Below, one piece after another: positions 16,601 to 25,837 of a stretch of DNA of 64,000 bases. The notes beneath the pieces were generated by a model. That model did no database searches, was not told the origin of the DNA, and saw only the letters and a program-made list of their open reading frames with translations. The translations under genes were made by a program, and so were the position numbers. The DNA comes from Enterococcus sp. HY326 (GTDB taxonomy: Bacteria; Bacillota; Bacilli; Lactobacillales; Enterococcaceae): the NCBI RefSeq assembly GCF_026157065.1, contig NZ_JANLGQ010000007.1, positions 62,001-126,000 of the forward strand. The letters are read 5' to 3'. Each line of letters opens with the position of its first letter. The first letter of the stretch is position 1.

Positions 16601-17266
16601 CTAAGAAGCTGACAAGGTGGATTCATCAATGCGGAAATACTCAAACACTTTTTGTTGTGAGGATTTCAGCCGCTCCACATCAGATAAATAACTGCCATTT
16701 TGATCCGGATCTTGCATCTGTTCGATAGAAATTCCCGACAGATTAATCCCAAGGCGCTTCATTCTCTCAAACAAATCCTTCATTAAAAGTTTACCTTCTT
16801 GAGATAATCTGGGATCCGGTGTCTCCGTTCCATAACTAGCTAATCGAGCAGCAACATCATAAATCGTCGCTTGCAACTGTTCGGGATTATCCGTTGTTGA
16901 TACATCCTTTAAATCTCGTTCGATTTCTTGAGTTAGGGCGTAGCCTTGAACTAAGGCATCAGAGTTCCCACTTGAAAGTGTGGTTGCTTGATAATAGCGA
17001 ACATAAAAAGAGAGCGGTATAAGCAGACTTCCCAAAAGAAGTAAGATAAAAAATCTTTTGCGAAATATTCTCTTTTGTTGATTTATACCATGCATAGTTC
17101 TTCGCCAACGTTTTACCAATGGTTTCTTTTTTGGAGGTCGTTGTTTTCGATGCACCTGCAATTGTTTTGACTTAATATACCAATTGACCAAGCAAACGAT
17201 TGCAAATAACAGACACAACACGGCAAGGGAAAGTAATCCAATAACGAGCCAATCTAAAAATTCCAA
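16601..17266 (-). CDS. Two-TM membrane protein of unknown family (right cassette)
   Basis: 221 aa, same length and design as 1907-2572: TM1 (about 7-28), a basic loop rich in KKK/RKR, TM2 (about 70-88, ending YYQATTLSSGNSDALVQGYAL), and an external helical domain ending KVFEYFRIDE. The family is not recognised. The start is TTG with GAGGAGG 7 nt upstream. It sits 21 nt after the WxLIP gene and 13 nt before the dead signal peptidase. The pair of genes (two-TM protein plus dead peptidase) is always together in this island. Confidence 0.8.
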   Translation of the reverse strand: MEFLDWLVIGLLSLAVLCLLFAIVCLVNWYIKSKQLQVHRKQRPPKKKPLVKRWRRTMHGINQQKRIFRKRFFILLLLGSLLIPLSFYVRYYQATTLSSGNSDALVQGYALTQEIERDLKDVSTTDNPEQLQATIYDVAARLASYGTETPDPRLSQEGKLLMKDLFERMKRLGINLSGISIEQMQDPDQNGSYLSDVERLKSSQQKVFEYFRIDESTLSAS

Positions 17267-17287
17267 ACGTCTGCCTCCTCAATTCTT

Positions 17288-18391
17288 TTATTTTTTTTTC
17301 TTTCGTATTCGTTTCTTTTTTGACAACTTGATATGTTTCTTCTTTCGTAACATACGAATTAAGAACCAAACCAGTAGGAATAGAACCATTATTCCCAAAA
17401 CAATCAATGTAATCAAACGCCAATTAATTCCGGACTCTTGGACAAGCGACAAATCAGATTCGTTATACTCACTGGCTTGCTCTTCGGTAATTGTAAATGG
17501 TTCAGTCCATTCCCACCGACCGCCAGCCTCAGTTGTCACAACAATATGGGCTCGGTAATCCCCTGAAACCATTTCTTGCCCATTTAAGGAGACAGGAAAC
17601 GTAATCATCGAGTTAGGTGCCATTCGCATATTGGTTTTCCGTGCATCATATAAAACTTCATCAGAAGTATCTGACATGATTTGAACCTCTGTTGCCATTC
17701 CATTAACAAAAATCGGTGCGGTATTAGAATAATTGACAAAAATAGCATTCTGGTAATTGTCTAAACCTGCGTACGTCTCGTTGTATTGCATATTTTCTGT
17801 GATTCCTTCAGTTTGCCCGACACTCAAAAGCATTCCTGTCATATAAGCAAATTTGTTTAAAATCATTCCTTGTTGCCCTTCAGATGCCGTTCCTTCTGCA
17901 GTAACTTCTTCCAAGCGAATTCCACCGGCAATAAATCCATCAAAGGATCCATCAGGCATATTGATCTCAATATTTAATGGGACAGTTGAATTAGCGGGTA
18001 TTTCAACATCATCAGGAGCAGTAACAATATCTGCAAAATCGTAGACCAAGGATGCATCGTTGTCGATATCAATATCAGAATATTCAATTACACCGCTACT
18101 ATTGGTCTTTCCACCATAAATTCCTACTGATATTGAGATTGGCTCTGATGAATCGTTCGTTAGATTAATTTGTACTACTTGGTGTTGTCCGGGTTCCATC
18201 GTGAGATCAAAGTAGCCAACACTGAGATTGCGTTGATTTTCTGGACGAATGACTTCGAAGGAAAATCCACCTTCTTGTTGTTCAATCGTAGCCTCATTGC
18301 TGCTCTCACTAGTGGCGTAAACTGGTGTCGCAAAAGTCCAACCAAAAATTATGTACAGTAGTAAACACACTAAAAACCTTTTTCTTCGCAT
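17288..18391 (-). CDS. WxL-interacting protein, DUF916/DUF3324 (right cassette)
   Basis: 367 aa, exactly the length of its left paralogue (2591-3694). It has a signal peptide (about 1-26), DUF916 (FSFEVIRPENQRNLSVGYFDL), DUF3324 (KTNMRMAPNSMITFPVSLNGQEM), a membrane segment (about 325-347) and a Lys-rich tail. The expected role is to hold WxL proteins at the membrane/wall interface. The hairpin 18413-18444 separates it from the WxL gene upstream. Confidence 0.93.
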   Translation of the reverse strand: MRRKRFLVCLLLYIIFGWTFATPVYATSESSNEATIEQQEGGFSFEVIRPENQRNLSVGYFDLTMEPGQHQVVQINLTNDSSEPISISVGIYGGKTNSSGVIEYSDIDIDNDASLVYDFADIVTAPDDVEIPANSTVPLNIEINMPDGSFDGFIAGGIRLEEVTAEGTASEGQQGMILNKFAYMTGMLLSVGQTEGITENMQYNETYAGLDNYQNAIFVNYSNTAPIFVNGMATEVQIMSDTSDEVLYDARKTNMRMAPNSMITFPVSLNGQEMVSGDYRAHIVVTTEAGGRWEWTEPFTITEEQASEYNESDLSLVQESGINWRLITLIVLGIMVLFLLVWFLIRMLRKKKHIKLSKKKRIRKKKK

Positions 18392-18412
18392 AGCTGTTCT
18401 CCTTAAAAAGTG

Positions 18413-18444
18413 GACAAGAAATCCTTAATTTTGGATTTCTTGTC
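18413..18444 (-). terminator. Intra-operon hairpin before the right WxLIP gene
   Basis: GACAAGAAATCC pairs perfectly with GGATTTCTTGTC around an 8-nt loop, and CACTTTTT follows on the - strand. Probably a partial terminator that sets the ratio of WxL to WxLIP proteins. Confidence 0.7.
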
Positions 18445-18481
18445 ACACCATGCTTCATGTATTCTATTGTTGCTAAGTTAC

Positions 18482-19276
18482 TTAGGCAGTAGTATCTACA
18501 TAATCCCCAATAGTCCACGTCACAACTGCATTATAAACACCTTCACGTACAGGTGATCCTGGTAAACGGTGTAAGGTTACAGAATCATAGACCGGATTTG
18601 GATTAGTCTCCGGATCAGCTACCGGTAGTTCACCGAAGGTAAGCTCAAATGTACCAAATCCTAGTTTGATATCACTTTCATCCCCAGCCCAATTTACCAT
18701 TAGGGCTTGTTCGCCAGCTCCTACTTTCGTGGAAGCTGCTGTTGGCACAGCATTAGTTGGAATATTATTTACATATTCCGCATAAGAGGTAGTTAAGCGG
18801 GCATTTTTATACTCAATCTCTGCTCCTGTTAATACTGCCGTTCCATTTGCAAATTGATCTGTAATTTGTGCTGTGACTGCAAAATTATTGACAGGTACGT
18901 CTGTTCGAACATCTTGGAAACGAACAAAGTGCGGCATAGAAATTGGTTCCCCACTTTCAGTTTCCACAGTATTATATACTGTTGCATCATAAGCAGTTTC
19001 TGTTTCCAATGCTTCGTGCACTTGGAAATCTAAATCAGTTACAGAAATAATCCGACGTTTTGACAAATCCTCATTTTGAGTTGGTTCGGAAATTTCTGGG
19101 CCGCTAGTATCGTCTGGTGGGCGATTGGTTGGATTCGTCGTTTGTGATCCAGCTGTAAATTCTACTTTTCCCTTTCCTGGCATAGATGTTTCAGCATTCG
19201 TTTGTGCAGATAAGACTGCACCGACTGCAACAGTTGCTAATAGTGCTGCTCCAGCAATTTTGTGTGATCGTTTCAT
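18482..19276 (-). CDS. Small WxL-domain surface protein (right cassette, second)
   Basis: 264 aa with a signal peptide, KGKVEFTAG at the mature N-terminus, a Pro/Thr linker (about 45-70) and a WxL-like C-terminal domain. The distal motif is YNAVVTWTIGDY, a few residues before the end. The proximal motif is degenerate (NNFAVTAQI, no Trp). The same loss of the first Trp is seen in its left counterpart (3900-4715), so it seems a lineage trait of this position in the operon. Confidence 0.88.
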   Translation of the reverse strand: MKRSHKIAGAALLATVAVGAVLSAQTNAETSMPGKGKVEFTAGSQTTNPTNRPPDDTSGPEISEPTQNEDLSKRRIISVTDLDFQVHEALETETAYDATVYNTVETESGEPISMPHFVRFQDVRTDVPVNNFAVTAQITDQFANGTAVLTGAEIEYKNARLTTSYAEYVNNIPTNAVPTAASTKVGAGEQALMVNWAGDESDIKLGFGTFELTFGELPVADPETNPNPVYDSVTLHRLPGSPVREGVYNAVVTWTIGDYVDTTA

Positions 19277-19306
19277 TACATTTCCTCCTAATTTTTCCCT
19301 TTTTTA

Positions 19307-20059
19307 TTATGGCAACTCGGATAAAATCCAAGTTAGCTCCGTTTGATAAGTCTTGCCAGCAACCTTTTCTGCTCGTCCAGGTACTGACAATTGTATGGCA
19401 CTGTTTTGATACAACGGTTTACCCAATGTTTCATGTACTACTGGGGCTCCGTCTGCATCCATAATTGGGGCCAAATTATTTGTGGAATTCCCAAAGGAAA
19501 TACTCCACGTTCCAGCCCCTTGTGTTGGACTGGCTGTCGCAATTGTTTGCGTCTCTCCAACCGTCATCCGAATGACATCCTGAAATATAGTCGGTTCTTG
19601 CGAACGGTCAGTTACCGTAGAATTAGGCCATGAGGCTCCAAATGAAAGCTCAGCACCATCTAAAGTCTCGCCGTCGCTAGTTTTGAATTGTTCCTCCTGA
19701 CAAACGCTCAGCGTCCATCCGCTACCCGTTCCACGCACATCTGTCACTTGAACAAACTGCGCCCGTGCACTTGTATCGCCGATAAAATTAACGGCTTGAG
19801 GACTATAAGTTTCATCTATGGCCAGTATCTGTTGCACTCGAAATTGTAATGTCGGAACGTAATCTAGCCTTAAGGGTCCTGTATTTTCTAGCATACCATC
19901 CTCTGGGATAACGATTGTTTCAGGGCTTTCTGGATCATGAATTGCTTGTGGTCCTTCTGTAAACGTGATTTCCCCACCACCTGTTTGACTAGCAGCCAAA
20001 GTGTTTAGTGGCATTGCTATCAATAAAATACTAGTTGCAAGAATCCATCTCATTTTCAT
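19307..20059 (-). CDS. Small WxL-domain surface protein (right cassette, first)
   Basis: 250 aa. It has a signal peptide, GGEITFTEG at the mature start, a short linker and a complete WxL domain (GWTLSV and YQTELTWILSELP). ATG at 20059 overlaps the LPXTG stop by 4 nt (ATGA), so translation is coupled. Paralogue of 4741-5547, with the same C-terminal LSELP/LAELP ending. Confidence 0.92.
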   Translation of the reverse strand: MKMRWILATSILLIAMPLNTLAASQTGGGEITFTEGPQAIHDPESPETIVIPEDGMLENTGPLRLDYVPTLQFRVQQILAIDETYSPQAVNFIGDTSARAQFVQVTDVRGTGSGWTLSVCQEEQFKTSDGETLDGAELSFGASWPNSTVTDRSQEPTIFQDVIRMTVGETQTIATASPTQGAGTWSISFGNSTNNLAPIMDADGAPVVHETLGKPLYQNSAIQLSVPGRAEKVAGKTYQTELTWILSELP

Positions 20060-20439
20060 GGCTGGTTCTCTCCCTTCTTTCGTCGTTTCCAAAGAATAAA
20101 GAAGAAACCAATAATAAGCAATCCTACTCCAGCTATCACTAGACTTCGAGTCACCAACTCATTCGTTTGTGGCAACTTTCCATCTCCGGTATTTGGCAGT
20201 TGTGTACTACTACTCATCACGGTAGACGAAGAACTTGACATAGAATCAATAGTGGACGAGGTAGTCGTGGTGATTTCCTCAAAAGTAATTGTCCCTTTTG
20301 AAGTGACCCGTTGAGATTGTTCAACCTGCCCCATATTACTTGCAGCAAAAACTGGAGCGGTCAGTGAGATTCCCATCAAAAAAAATGAGAAAATAGCAAC
20401 AAGGAATTGTAGCTTGAGGACTCGATTCTTACCTTGCAT
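20056..20439 (-). CDS. Small LPXTG-type Ser/Thr-rich surface protein (right cassette)
   Basis: 127 aa with a signal peptide (about 1-33), KGTITFEE, a Ser/Thr stretch and a sorting signal. An LPNTG precedes LPQTN, then comes a hydrophobic stretch and the basic tail RRKKGENQP. The residue after Thr in the distal motif is Asn, not Gly, so which of the two motifs is cut is uncertain. Same position and length class as 5537-5920. Confidence 0.86.
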   Translation of the reverse strand: MQGKNRVLKLQFLVAIFSFFLMGISLTAPVFAASNMGQVEQSQRVTSKGTITFEEITTTTSSTIDSMSSSSSTVMSSSTQLPNTGDGKLPQTNELVTRSLVIAGVGLLIIGFFFILWKRRKKGENQP

Positions 20440-20454
20440 TTTTCAACATCCTTT

Positions 20455-23400
20455 CTACGGTGTATCACTTAATGTCCACGTGATTTCTGCCTGATACTCT
20501 CCAAGTTGACGAACTATTCCGGCGGGAACTTTTAATTTGAATCCCGCTGATTCGCCTCCCAGCCATTCACTACTTATGTTATAAGTTGTTTCATCATCGG
20601 CAATATTACCTGAAGCAATCAATTGATCTTCAGTATCCAAAGGCTCATCACGACCGGAATTATCTTGGCGATAATAATAAATCGCATCTGGAAGAGTTTT
20701 GCTTGAATCAAGATCTGAAGTTAGTACCTGAGTTAATTTTGCTTGTAAGTACCAGGTTGATTTTGTGCTTCGGGTATCAGATATAATCAAGTCATCTTCA
20801 CTCCAAGTTGGATCCTCAATCACCGCTCCTCGAGTTATATCTCTGACTCCAAAATCGATTACGGTAGGCGCAGATTGTAAAGTTAGTATACCTTCTACTG
20901 TGATATTAACAGTGATATCTATTGTTCTTTCCCCTATACCGCCATCATAAGAGGTAGTATAAGTAATCGGAACTGGCTCCAAACCAGCAGATTTAATTTG
21001 ATTCAGATACTCTGCATCTAATTCCGCTGTCCCATTAACAGTGTTATCTGCATAAATCACCTGTGCATTTGTTTTTGCATCCAAGGTTGGCTGAGTGATA
21101 CTATCGGCTTCTACAGGTGTCAGTTTTGCATCATTAGCATAGATTGCAAAGTCCTTTTCGGTTGAAATTTTTGCCGTGTCTGGAACGATTACGATATTCC
21201 AAGTTCCTTCAGCTTCATTGGCCGGATTAGTTTCATGATCTTGAACATGATATTTCACAGGGATTTTCTTTGAATAACTGCCTTCTAGACCAGCTTGTAA
21301 AGAAGCTAAGTCTGCTTGACTGAGGCTAGTTGTCAAAAATGGTCGTCCAAAAACTGACTGAGCGGTCCTTACTAAACTATCATTGGTTAAATTTTTGGCT
21401 TCGCTTTCCGATACAATGACATTCTTTCCTTCTAACGTCATTTCATTTGAAAAGACGATATCAATGGTATAACTATATTCATTGGCGTCTGAGCCCGTAT
21501 TAGCTCCCATAGTCCAATCCACAGACTTCCAACGCATAATATTGGCATCAGGATCGAGTTCCCGATCAGCGTCTAAATCCATTTGCTCTGGAATAGTTTC
21601 GTCATAGCTCGGATTGGTGACCTTTGTTGAATCAATGGTTCCTTTTCGTATCCAAGAACCCGTCGGATCATCAGGATTAAAAGTTAAAGTTGGGTAAATA
21701 GGATTTTCATCTAAAATAGGAATCACTAACCGTCCCTTCGTTGTACCATTTTCAATACCAGAAAGCTGGGTAGCATAAGCAGTCATAGGTGGCTCCAATG
21801 TTGTTTTCGCTTCTGTTACATCGTGACTGATTAACCCAGTACCTGCACTAAGCCGATTGTCCAAATCTTCTGGGTCATAATCTCCACTTACTGTAAAATC
21901 AATAATTGACCCAGGTATCATAATCCCCCATTGCCGATGATTCGCTGCTGAATTTAAGTTTTTGCCAGTTGTTGTATCTGAGTCTCCAACAAAAGTTTTT
22001 CCGGTATTATCCTCAATTCCCATGAAATTTAATGGTGTAAGTGCATTAGACATATTTTCATTCACAGGATTTGAAGAAAATGTCAAAACTTGATAAGCTT
22101 TGGATATACCAAAATAATCACCGAAAGAATCCATTTGACTTACTCCACCAACTTGTTTGTGCCAAGTTAATCGAGCAGTCTCGTCATTCATAGTTAGCGA
22201 AGATAGATTGATTTTTCCGTTGCCAGGTGGGGAATAGACCGAAGCTTCCCCATTAATTGTCATTCTCCCCAAGGAAAGAATCCCCGTATCATTGTTCACG
22301 CCAAAGCCTGCTCCATCACTAATCGTCACATCACCAAAATCATCATAATCAGTGTAATGATTGGTTGCGCTCGCATTACGACCATTTTTAATACCACCAT
22401 TCCCGGCTAAAGCTTTAAAGCCGTTTTCTACAGCTAGGCTGGTAAAGTTCACTAGCCCCGTAGCTCCGAAAGTAATATTTTTTTGATCAGCAGGTATATC
22501 TGTTGGTTTAACTGCATAGCCAGTAAAGGGATTCTCTGCAAGCTCTGTACCCAACTTAACATCAATATGTTTAGCTTCAGCTGAAGCATTTTCATAAATC
22601 CAGTTCGTTACATTATCTGAAGTGTTGTTACCAGTTCCAGATAAAGCTCCGATTGTCCCTGCTCGCAAAACGTTAATATCTACATTTCTTAATAGTGTGC
22701 GACCACCGCTAATATTGGAGTAAGATGTTGCATAAAGACTACCAATTGTAGAATCGGGAGCATCAATATTCATTGTAATATGTCCAGAAGCGGTTCTGGC
22801 TGAATCTCCTGCATCACCATAGATGACAGCACCATTTAAGACATTTGATCCAGGATCTGTATAAATATTTAAGGTGATAGTATTGTCAAAAGATGAACCT
22901 ACATATGTTGTACCATTTGTATTTTGTCCACCCGTAATATTTACCCCACTAGGAAGCTGAAATCCGGAGGTTCCTCTTAAGTCCAAGGTTAAAGAAACAT
23001 TCCCTGTAATTCTTCCAAGATTAGTTGGACCGCCAGAAAAGCCGCGCGTTCCATGACTAGGATATCCAGAAAAATTACCACCGGTTACATAAACATCTGA
23101 ATTACCATTGATTGTGTGCCGAGCGGCGGAGCCATATGTTCCACCAATTGCACAATTAATAATCCCACCAGTACAATAGGCTATGGCATTTCCAAAAATT
23201 TGATCATCGTTCCAACCGCCACCGGAAAAGAAGAAGTTGACTTCTCCGTTGTGCATTTCTGCTAAGGTATCTCCCCAAATTCTATCTGTATAATAGCCGC
23301 CACCTTCTAAAGTATCTATTAAGCCACCATATACTTTATTACTAGTATTCCCATCAATTGTTCCGTAATAACCACCGCCATATGTCCAACGAGCCAAGAC

Positions 23401-25554
23401 ATTGTTTTGAATCAATCCAGTATTTCCACTTACATAACTGGTATAGGTTCCTGACGCGGCTCTAGAAGTACCTCCAAAAATATCCCAACCGTTTCTCCTA
23501 TACGTTCTATTAGTAGTGCTATTAGTAGCGGTACTTGGCCCCACCTTATAAGCTAAATCATCACCTACGTTAGAAAAACCACTCGTACTGGTACAATAGT
23601 TGTAACCGCCAGCTCGTGAATCATCACTATTTAAAATACCTATTGTGAGGAAAGCATCTCCTTCATAGTATCCTTTGACACCTGTAGCATGGGCATAACC
23701 TTCTTCACCACCAGATGAAAAAGCCCCGCCCAAAATATGACTATCAATATTACCAATTGTAATAACCGTTAATGCATTTCCAGATGAATTTTTTGCTGCA
23801 TTGAAGGCATAGCTTTTTCTACCAACAGAATCGTCAATGCCAAACGAGTTAATTCCTCCATCCGTAATACCTAAACGCACACTGTCATCTCCAGCAGAAC
23901 CATTAAATCCGTCAATTGCGCCTGTTGTTGTTGTCTTGCCAGCACGGACTGTATTAATTATATTTGCATAAATAAACCCTCTAGTCTTATTTCCTCCACT
24001 CCACGGAAAATTACCATTAGTGAATAAACTAGAATCAAAAATAGTTTTGATATAATTCTGATTGCCTTCAGTCCCAACATTGCCAGTATCAGATCCACCA
24101 TAAAAGCTGGATGTAAGAGCACCTTGACCAGCAACAAGAGTCTCAACATTACCAGCTACGATTCCAGAATTAGAAGCACCATAAAAATTAGTGACCGTTG
24201 GACGATTTGCAGAGTCTACTGCTCGCAATTTTGTATAGGCACTTCCAGTCACCCAACCAGAGTTTACACCACCATATATATTTGTGATGGTATTCCTACC
24301 GCCATATATTGATAAATTGGTGTTTCCATTAATGACACCGGATGATTCATTTCCACCAGAGACAGTGGTTATTGAAGCGCTAAAACTATTAATAACTAAA
24401 TTAGTATTTCCGTTAAAGTTACCGCTTCTTGTCCCTCCGTATAGGTTCCAAACACCAGTCCCCGTTGAATTAATGGTCACTGAAGCTCCTAGTTTTGCAT
24501 TGGCATCGCCGTCATATGCTCCACCGTATACCGTAGTAGCTCTTGTCCCCCAACTCCCACCACCCAAAGTGAGTGAATTTCCATTCGCAGCTAGAAAAGG
24601 CGTACGATAACGAATATTTCGGAATTCGATATTCGTACCGAAATTTAAACCGTTAGCAGCAGTAGTACTAAAATTCAACAAAGCATTTCCAGTAGGAGCA
24701 CTGGTGGCTGGCGTATTGTCAACCGGATCACTTGCAGAACCAGTTATAGTGAGACTTTTTGCTCTATTACTCAAGGAATAAAAACTGACGTCAGAAGAAT
24801 TTGTAGCAGTTTCATTTTTATTCCCAATTGACGAATAGGCAGCTGTTCCCAAATTAAGAGTACTATTACCAGTAATTGCGATAACATAATCTTCTCCAGG
24901 TTGATTATCTTGATAGATATCAAACATAGCCGCTCTAAAATTATCTGGTGAAATACCCCGTGCAGAGAGTTGCGTGAAATTACTGCCATCAAACCGATAC
25001 ACTATGATATTATTAGAAGCTGGCCCTACATTACTGATTGATGGAATTCTTTCAGCAATCGTCGTCCCATAATTTTGTTCCCAAATATCTGTCGTGCCTT
25101 CTGTTCCTTGAGCTTCATAAACAGCTTCAAAAGTTGCTTCATCTCCATGATAAAAAGCGGTTCTAAGTATTTCATGTGGTTCATAAATTTCATTAACAAT
25201 CAAGTCATACGGATCAGTTTCCGGATTTTGACCTCTTGTCAATTGATGTTTGACTGCCGTTTCAGCTGCCAAATGCAAAGCCGTCAGTTTCCAACCAACA
25301 AAACTATAAGCATCATTATCTTTAAACATTGGCATTTTTGTTGTTTCTATGGCCTCTCTGTCAGTTGTAACTTCTATTAACATGCTATTATCTTCAAAAA
25401 TATAATCGCTGCTCGTCTTAAACGTAATTTTCGCAACAGAATCACCATCCGCTGCATTTGTTTCATCTGCCTCCTGAAACACACTAGCAATTCCTAGAGC
25501 ACCAAAGACAAAGATGATTGCAAAAAAACCAACCATTATTCTTTTAAATTTCAT
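20455..25554 (-). CDS. Giant Gly/Asn-rich beta-helix WxL surface protein (right cassette)
   Basis: About 1699 aa. It has a signal peptide (about 1-33), then a very long right-handed beta-helix (about 230-900) built from units like VSGGNESSGVINGNTNLSI, i.e. G-G-x(5)-G-x-V-x-G-N-T spaced by about 20-25 residues. Several beta domains follow, and a C-terminal WxL domain ends it (TWYLQA and YQAEITWTLSDTP). The ATG at 25554 is chosen because GGGGGG precedes it and the signal peptide begins here. It differs from the left giant protein in domain content, so the two cassettes would display different adhesins. Confidence 0.9.
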   Translation of the reverse strand: MKFKRIMVGFFAIIFVFGALGIASVFQEADETNAADGDSVAKITFKTSSDYIFEDNSMLIEVTTDREAIETTKMPMFKDNDAYSFVGWKLTALHLAAETAVKHQLTRGQNPETDPYDLIVNEIYEPHEILRTAFYHGDEATFEAVYEAQGTEGTTDIWEQNYGTTIAERIPSISNVGPASNNIIVYRFDGSNFTQLSARGISPDNFRAAMFDIYQDNQPGEDYVIAITGNSTLNLGTAAYSSIGNKNETATNSSDVSFYSLSNRAKSLTITGSASDPVDNTPATSAPTGNALLNFSTTAANGLNFGTNIEFRNIRYRTPFLAANGNSLTLGGGSWGTRATTVYGGAYDGDANAKLGASVTINSTGTGVWNLYGGTRSGNFNGNTNLVINSFSASITTVSGGNESSGVINGNTNLSIYGGRNTITNIYGGVNSGWVTGSAYTKLRAVDSANRPTVTNFYGASNSGIVAGNVETLVAGQGALTSSFYGGSDTGNVGTEGNQNYIKTIFDSSLFTNGNFPWSGGNKTRGFIYANIINTVRAGKTTTTGAIDGFNGSAGDDSVRLGITDGGINSFGIDDSVGRKSYAFNAAKNSSGNALTVITIGNIDSHILGGAFSSGGEEGYAHATGVKGYYEGDAFLTIGILNSDDSRAGGYNYCTSTSGFSNVGDDLAYKVGPSTATNSTTNRTYRRNGWDIFGGTSRAASGTYTSYVSGNTGLIQNNVLARWTYGGGYYGTIDGNTSNKVYGGLIDTLEGGGYYTDRIWGDTLAEMHNGEVNFFFSGGGWNDDQIFGNAIAYCTGGIINCAIGGTYGSAARHTINGNSDVYVTGGNFSGYPSHGTRGFSGGPTNLGRITGNVSLTLDLRGTSGFQLPSGVNITGGQNTNGTTYVGSSFDNTITLNIYTDPGSNVLNGAVIYGDAGDSARTASGHITMNIDAPDSTIGSLYATSYSNISGGRTLLRNVDINVLRAGTIGALSGTGNNTSDNVTNWIYENASAEAKHIDVKLGTELAENPFTGYAVKPTDIPADQKNITFGATGLVNFTSLAVENGFKALAGNGGIKNGRNASATNHYTDYDDFGDVTISDGAGFGVNNDTGILSLGRMTINGEASVYSPPGNGKINLSSLTMNDETARLTWHKQVGGVSQMDSFGDYFGISKAYQVLTFSSNPVNENMSNALTPLNFMGIEDNTGKTFVGDSDTTTGKNLNSAANHRQWGIMIPGSIIDFTVSGDYDPEDLDNRLSAGTGLISHDVTEAKTTLEPPMTAYATQLSGIENGTTKGRLVIPILDENPIYPTLTFNPDDPTGSWIRKGTIDSTKVTNPSYDETIPEQMDLDADRELDPDANIMRWKSVDWTMGANTGSDANEYSYTIDIVFSNEMTLEGKNVIVSESEAKNLTNDSLVRTAQSVFGRPFLTTSLSQADLASLQAGLEGSYSKKIPVKYHVQDHETNPANEAEGTWNIVIVPDTAKISTEKDFAIYANDAKLTPVEADSITQPTLDAKTNAQVIYADNTVNGTAELDAEYLNQIKSAGLEPVPITYTTSYDGGIGERTIDITVNITVEGILTLQSAPTVIDFGVRDITRGAVIEDPTWSEDDLIISDTRSTKSTWYLQAKLTQVLTSDLDSSKTLPDAIYYYRQDNSGRDEPLDTEDQLIASGNIADDETTYNISSEWLGGESAGFKLKVPAGIVRQLGEYQAEITWTLSDTP

Positions 25555-25681
25555 TATTATCCCCCCATACACTTCTTTCTGATGTTTCTGCACAGTCAGT
25601 ATCACATTCAAATTCGTGCTCGCAGCAATTACCTATACAAGCTAAATCTTCATACTCTATGAGTCTATGAAATACATCCAT
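25544..25681 (-). CDS. Possible small Cys-rich leader protein overlapping the giant WxL start
   Basis: A 45-codon frame from ATG 25681 with five Cys (CIGNCC, ECDTDC) and many Asp/Glu, ending 11 nt inside the giant WxL gene. Such an overlap is typical of translational coupling. The frame stays open further upstream to a strong AAGGAGG at 25726-25732, but no ATG, GTG or TTG lies at a proper distance from it. The coding nature is uncertain. Confidence 0.3.
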   Translation of the reverse strand: MDVFHRLIEYEDLACIGNCCEHEFECDTDCAETSERSVWGDNNEI

Positions 25682-25837
25682 TGATTTTTGGCATGTCTGA
25701 CTGCTCAGAAGTGAAGGATGTATCGCCTCCTTCTGAAAAATATTTTAGACATTTGCAACATTAAGTATTAAGTGACTCTAACCAACTCACTCTTTAAAAA
25801 TCTTATTTATACTATTTACCATCCCCTCTTCTTTCAC
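25555..25837 (-). promoter_or_regulatory. Leader region of the right WxL operon with hairpin-embedded Shine-Dalgarno
   Basis: TCAGAAG (25705-25711) pairs with CTTCTGA (25730-25736), with extra AGG/CCT pairs. On the - strand the hairpin contains AAGGAGG. No clear strong promoter was seen. Like the left leader, it holds an orphan RBS and a hairpin well upstream of the structural gene. Confidence 0.4.

Noticed and set aside
19307-20059. Single Cys in the WxL domain as a hint of disulfide linkage
   Set aside because: Isolated residue not shared with paralogues; no support.
22600-24700. Regularly spaced similar stretches that could suggest a repeat array
   Set aside because: They encode the beta-helix units of the giant WxL protein in one open frame; there are no identical repeats or unique spacers, so this is not a CRISPR array.
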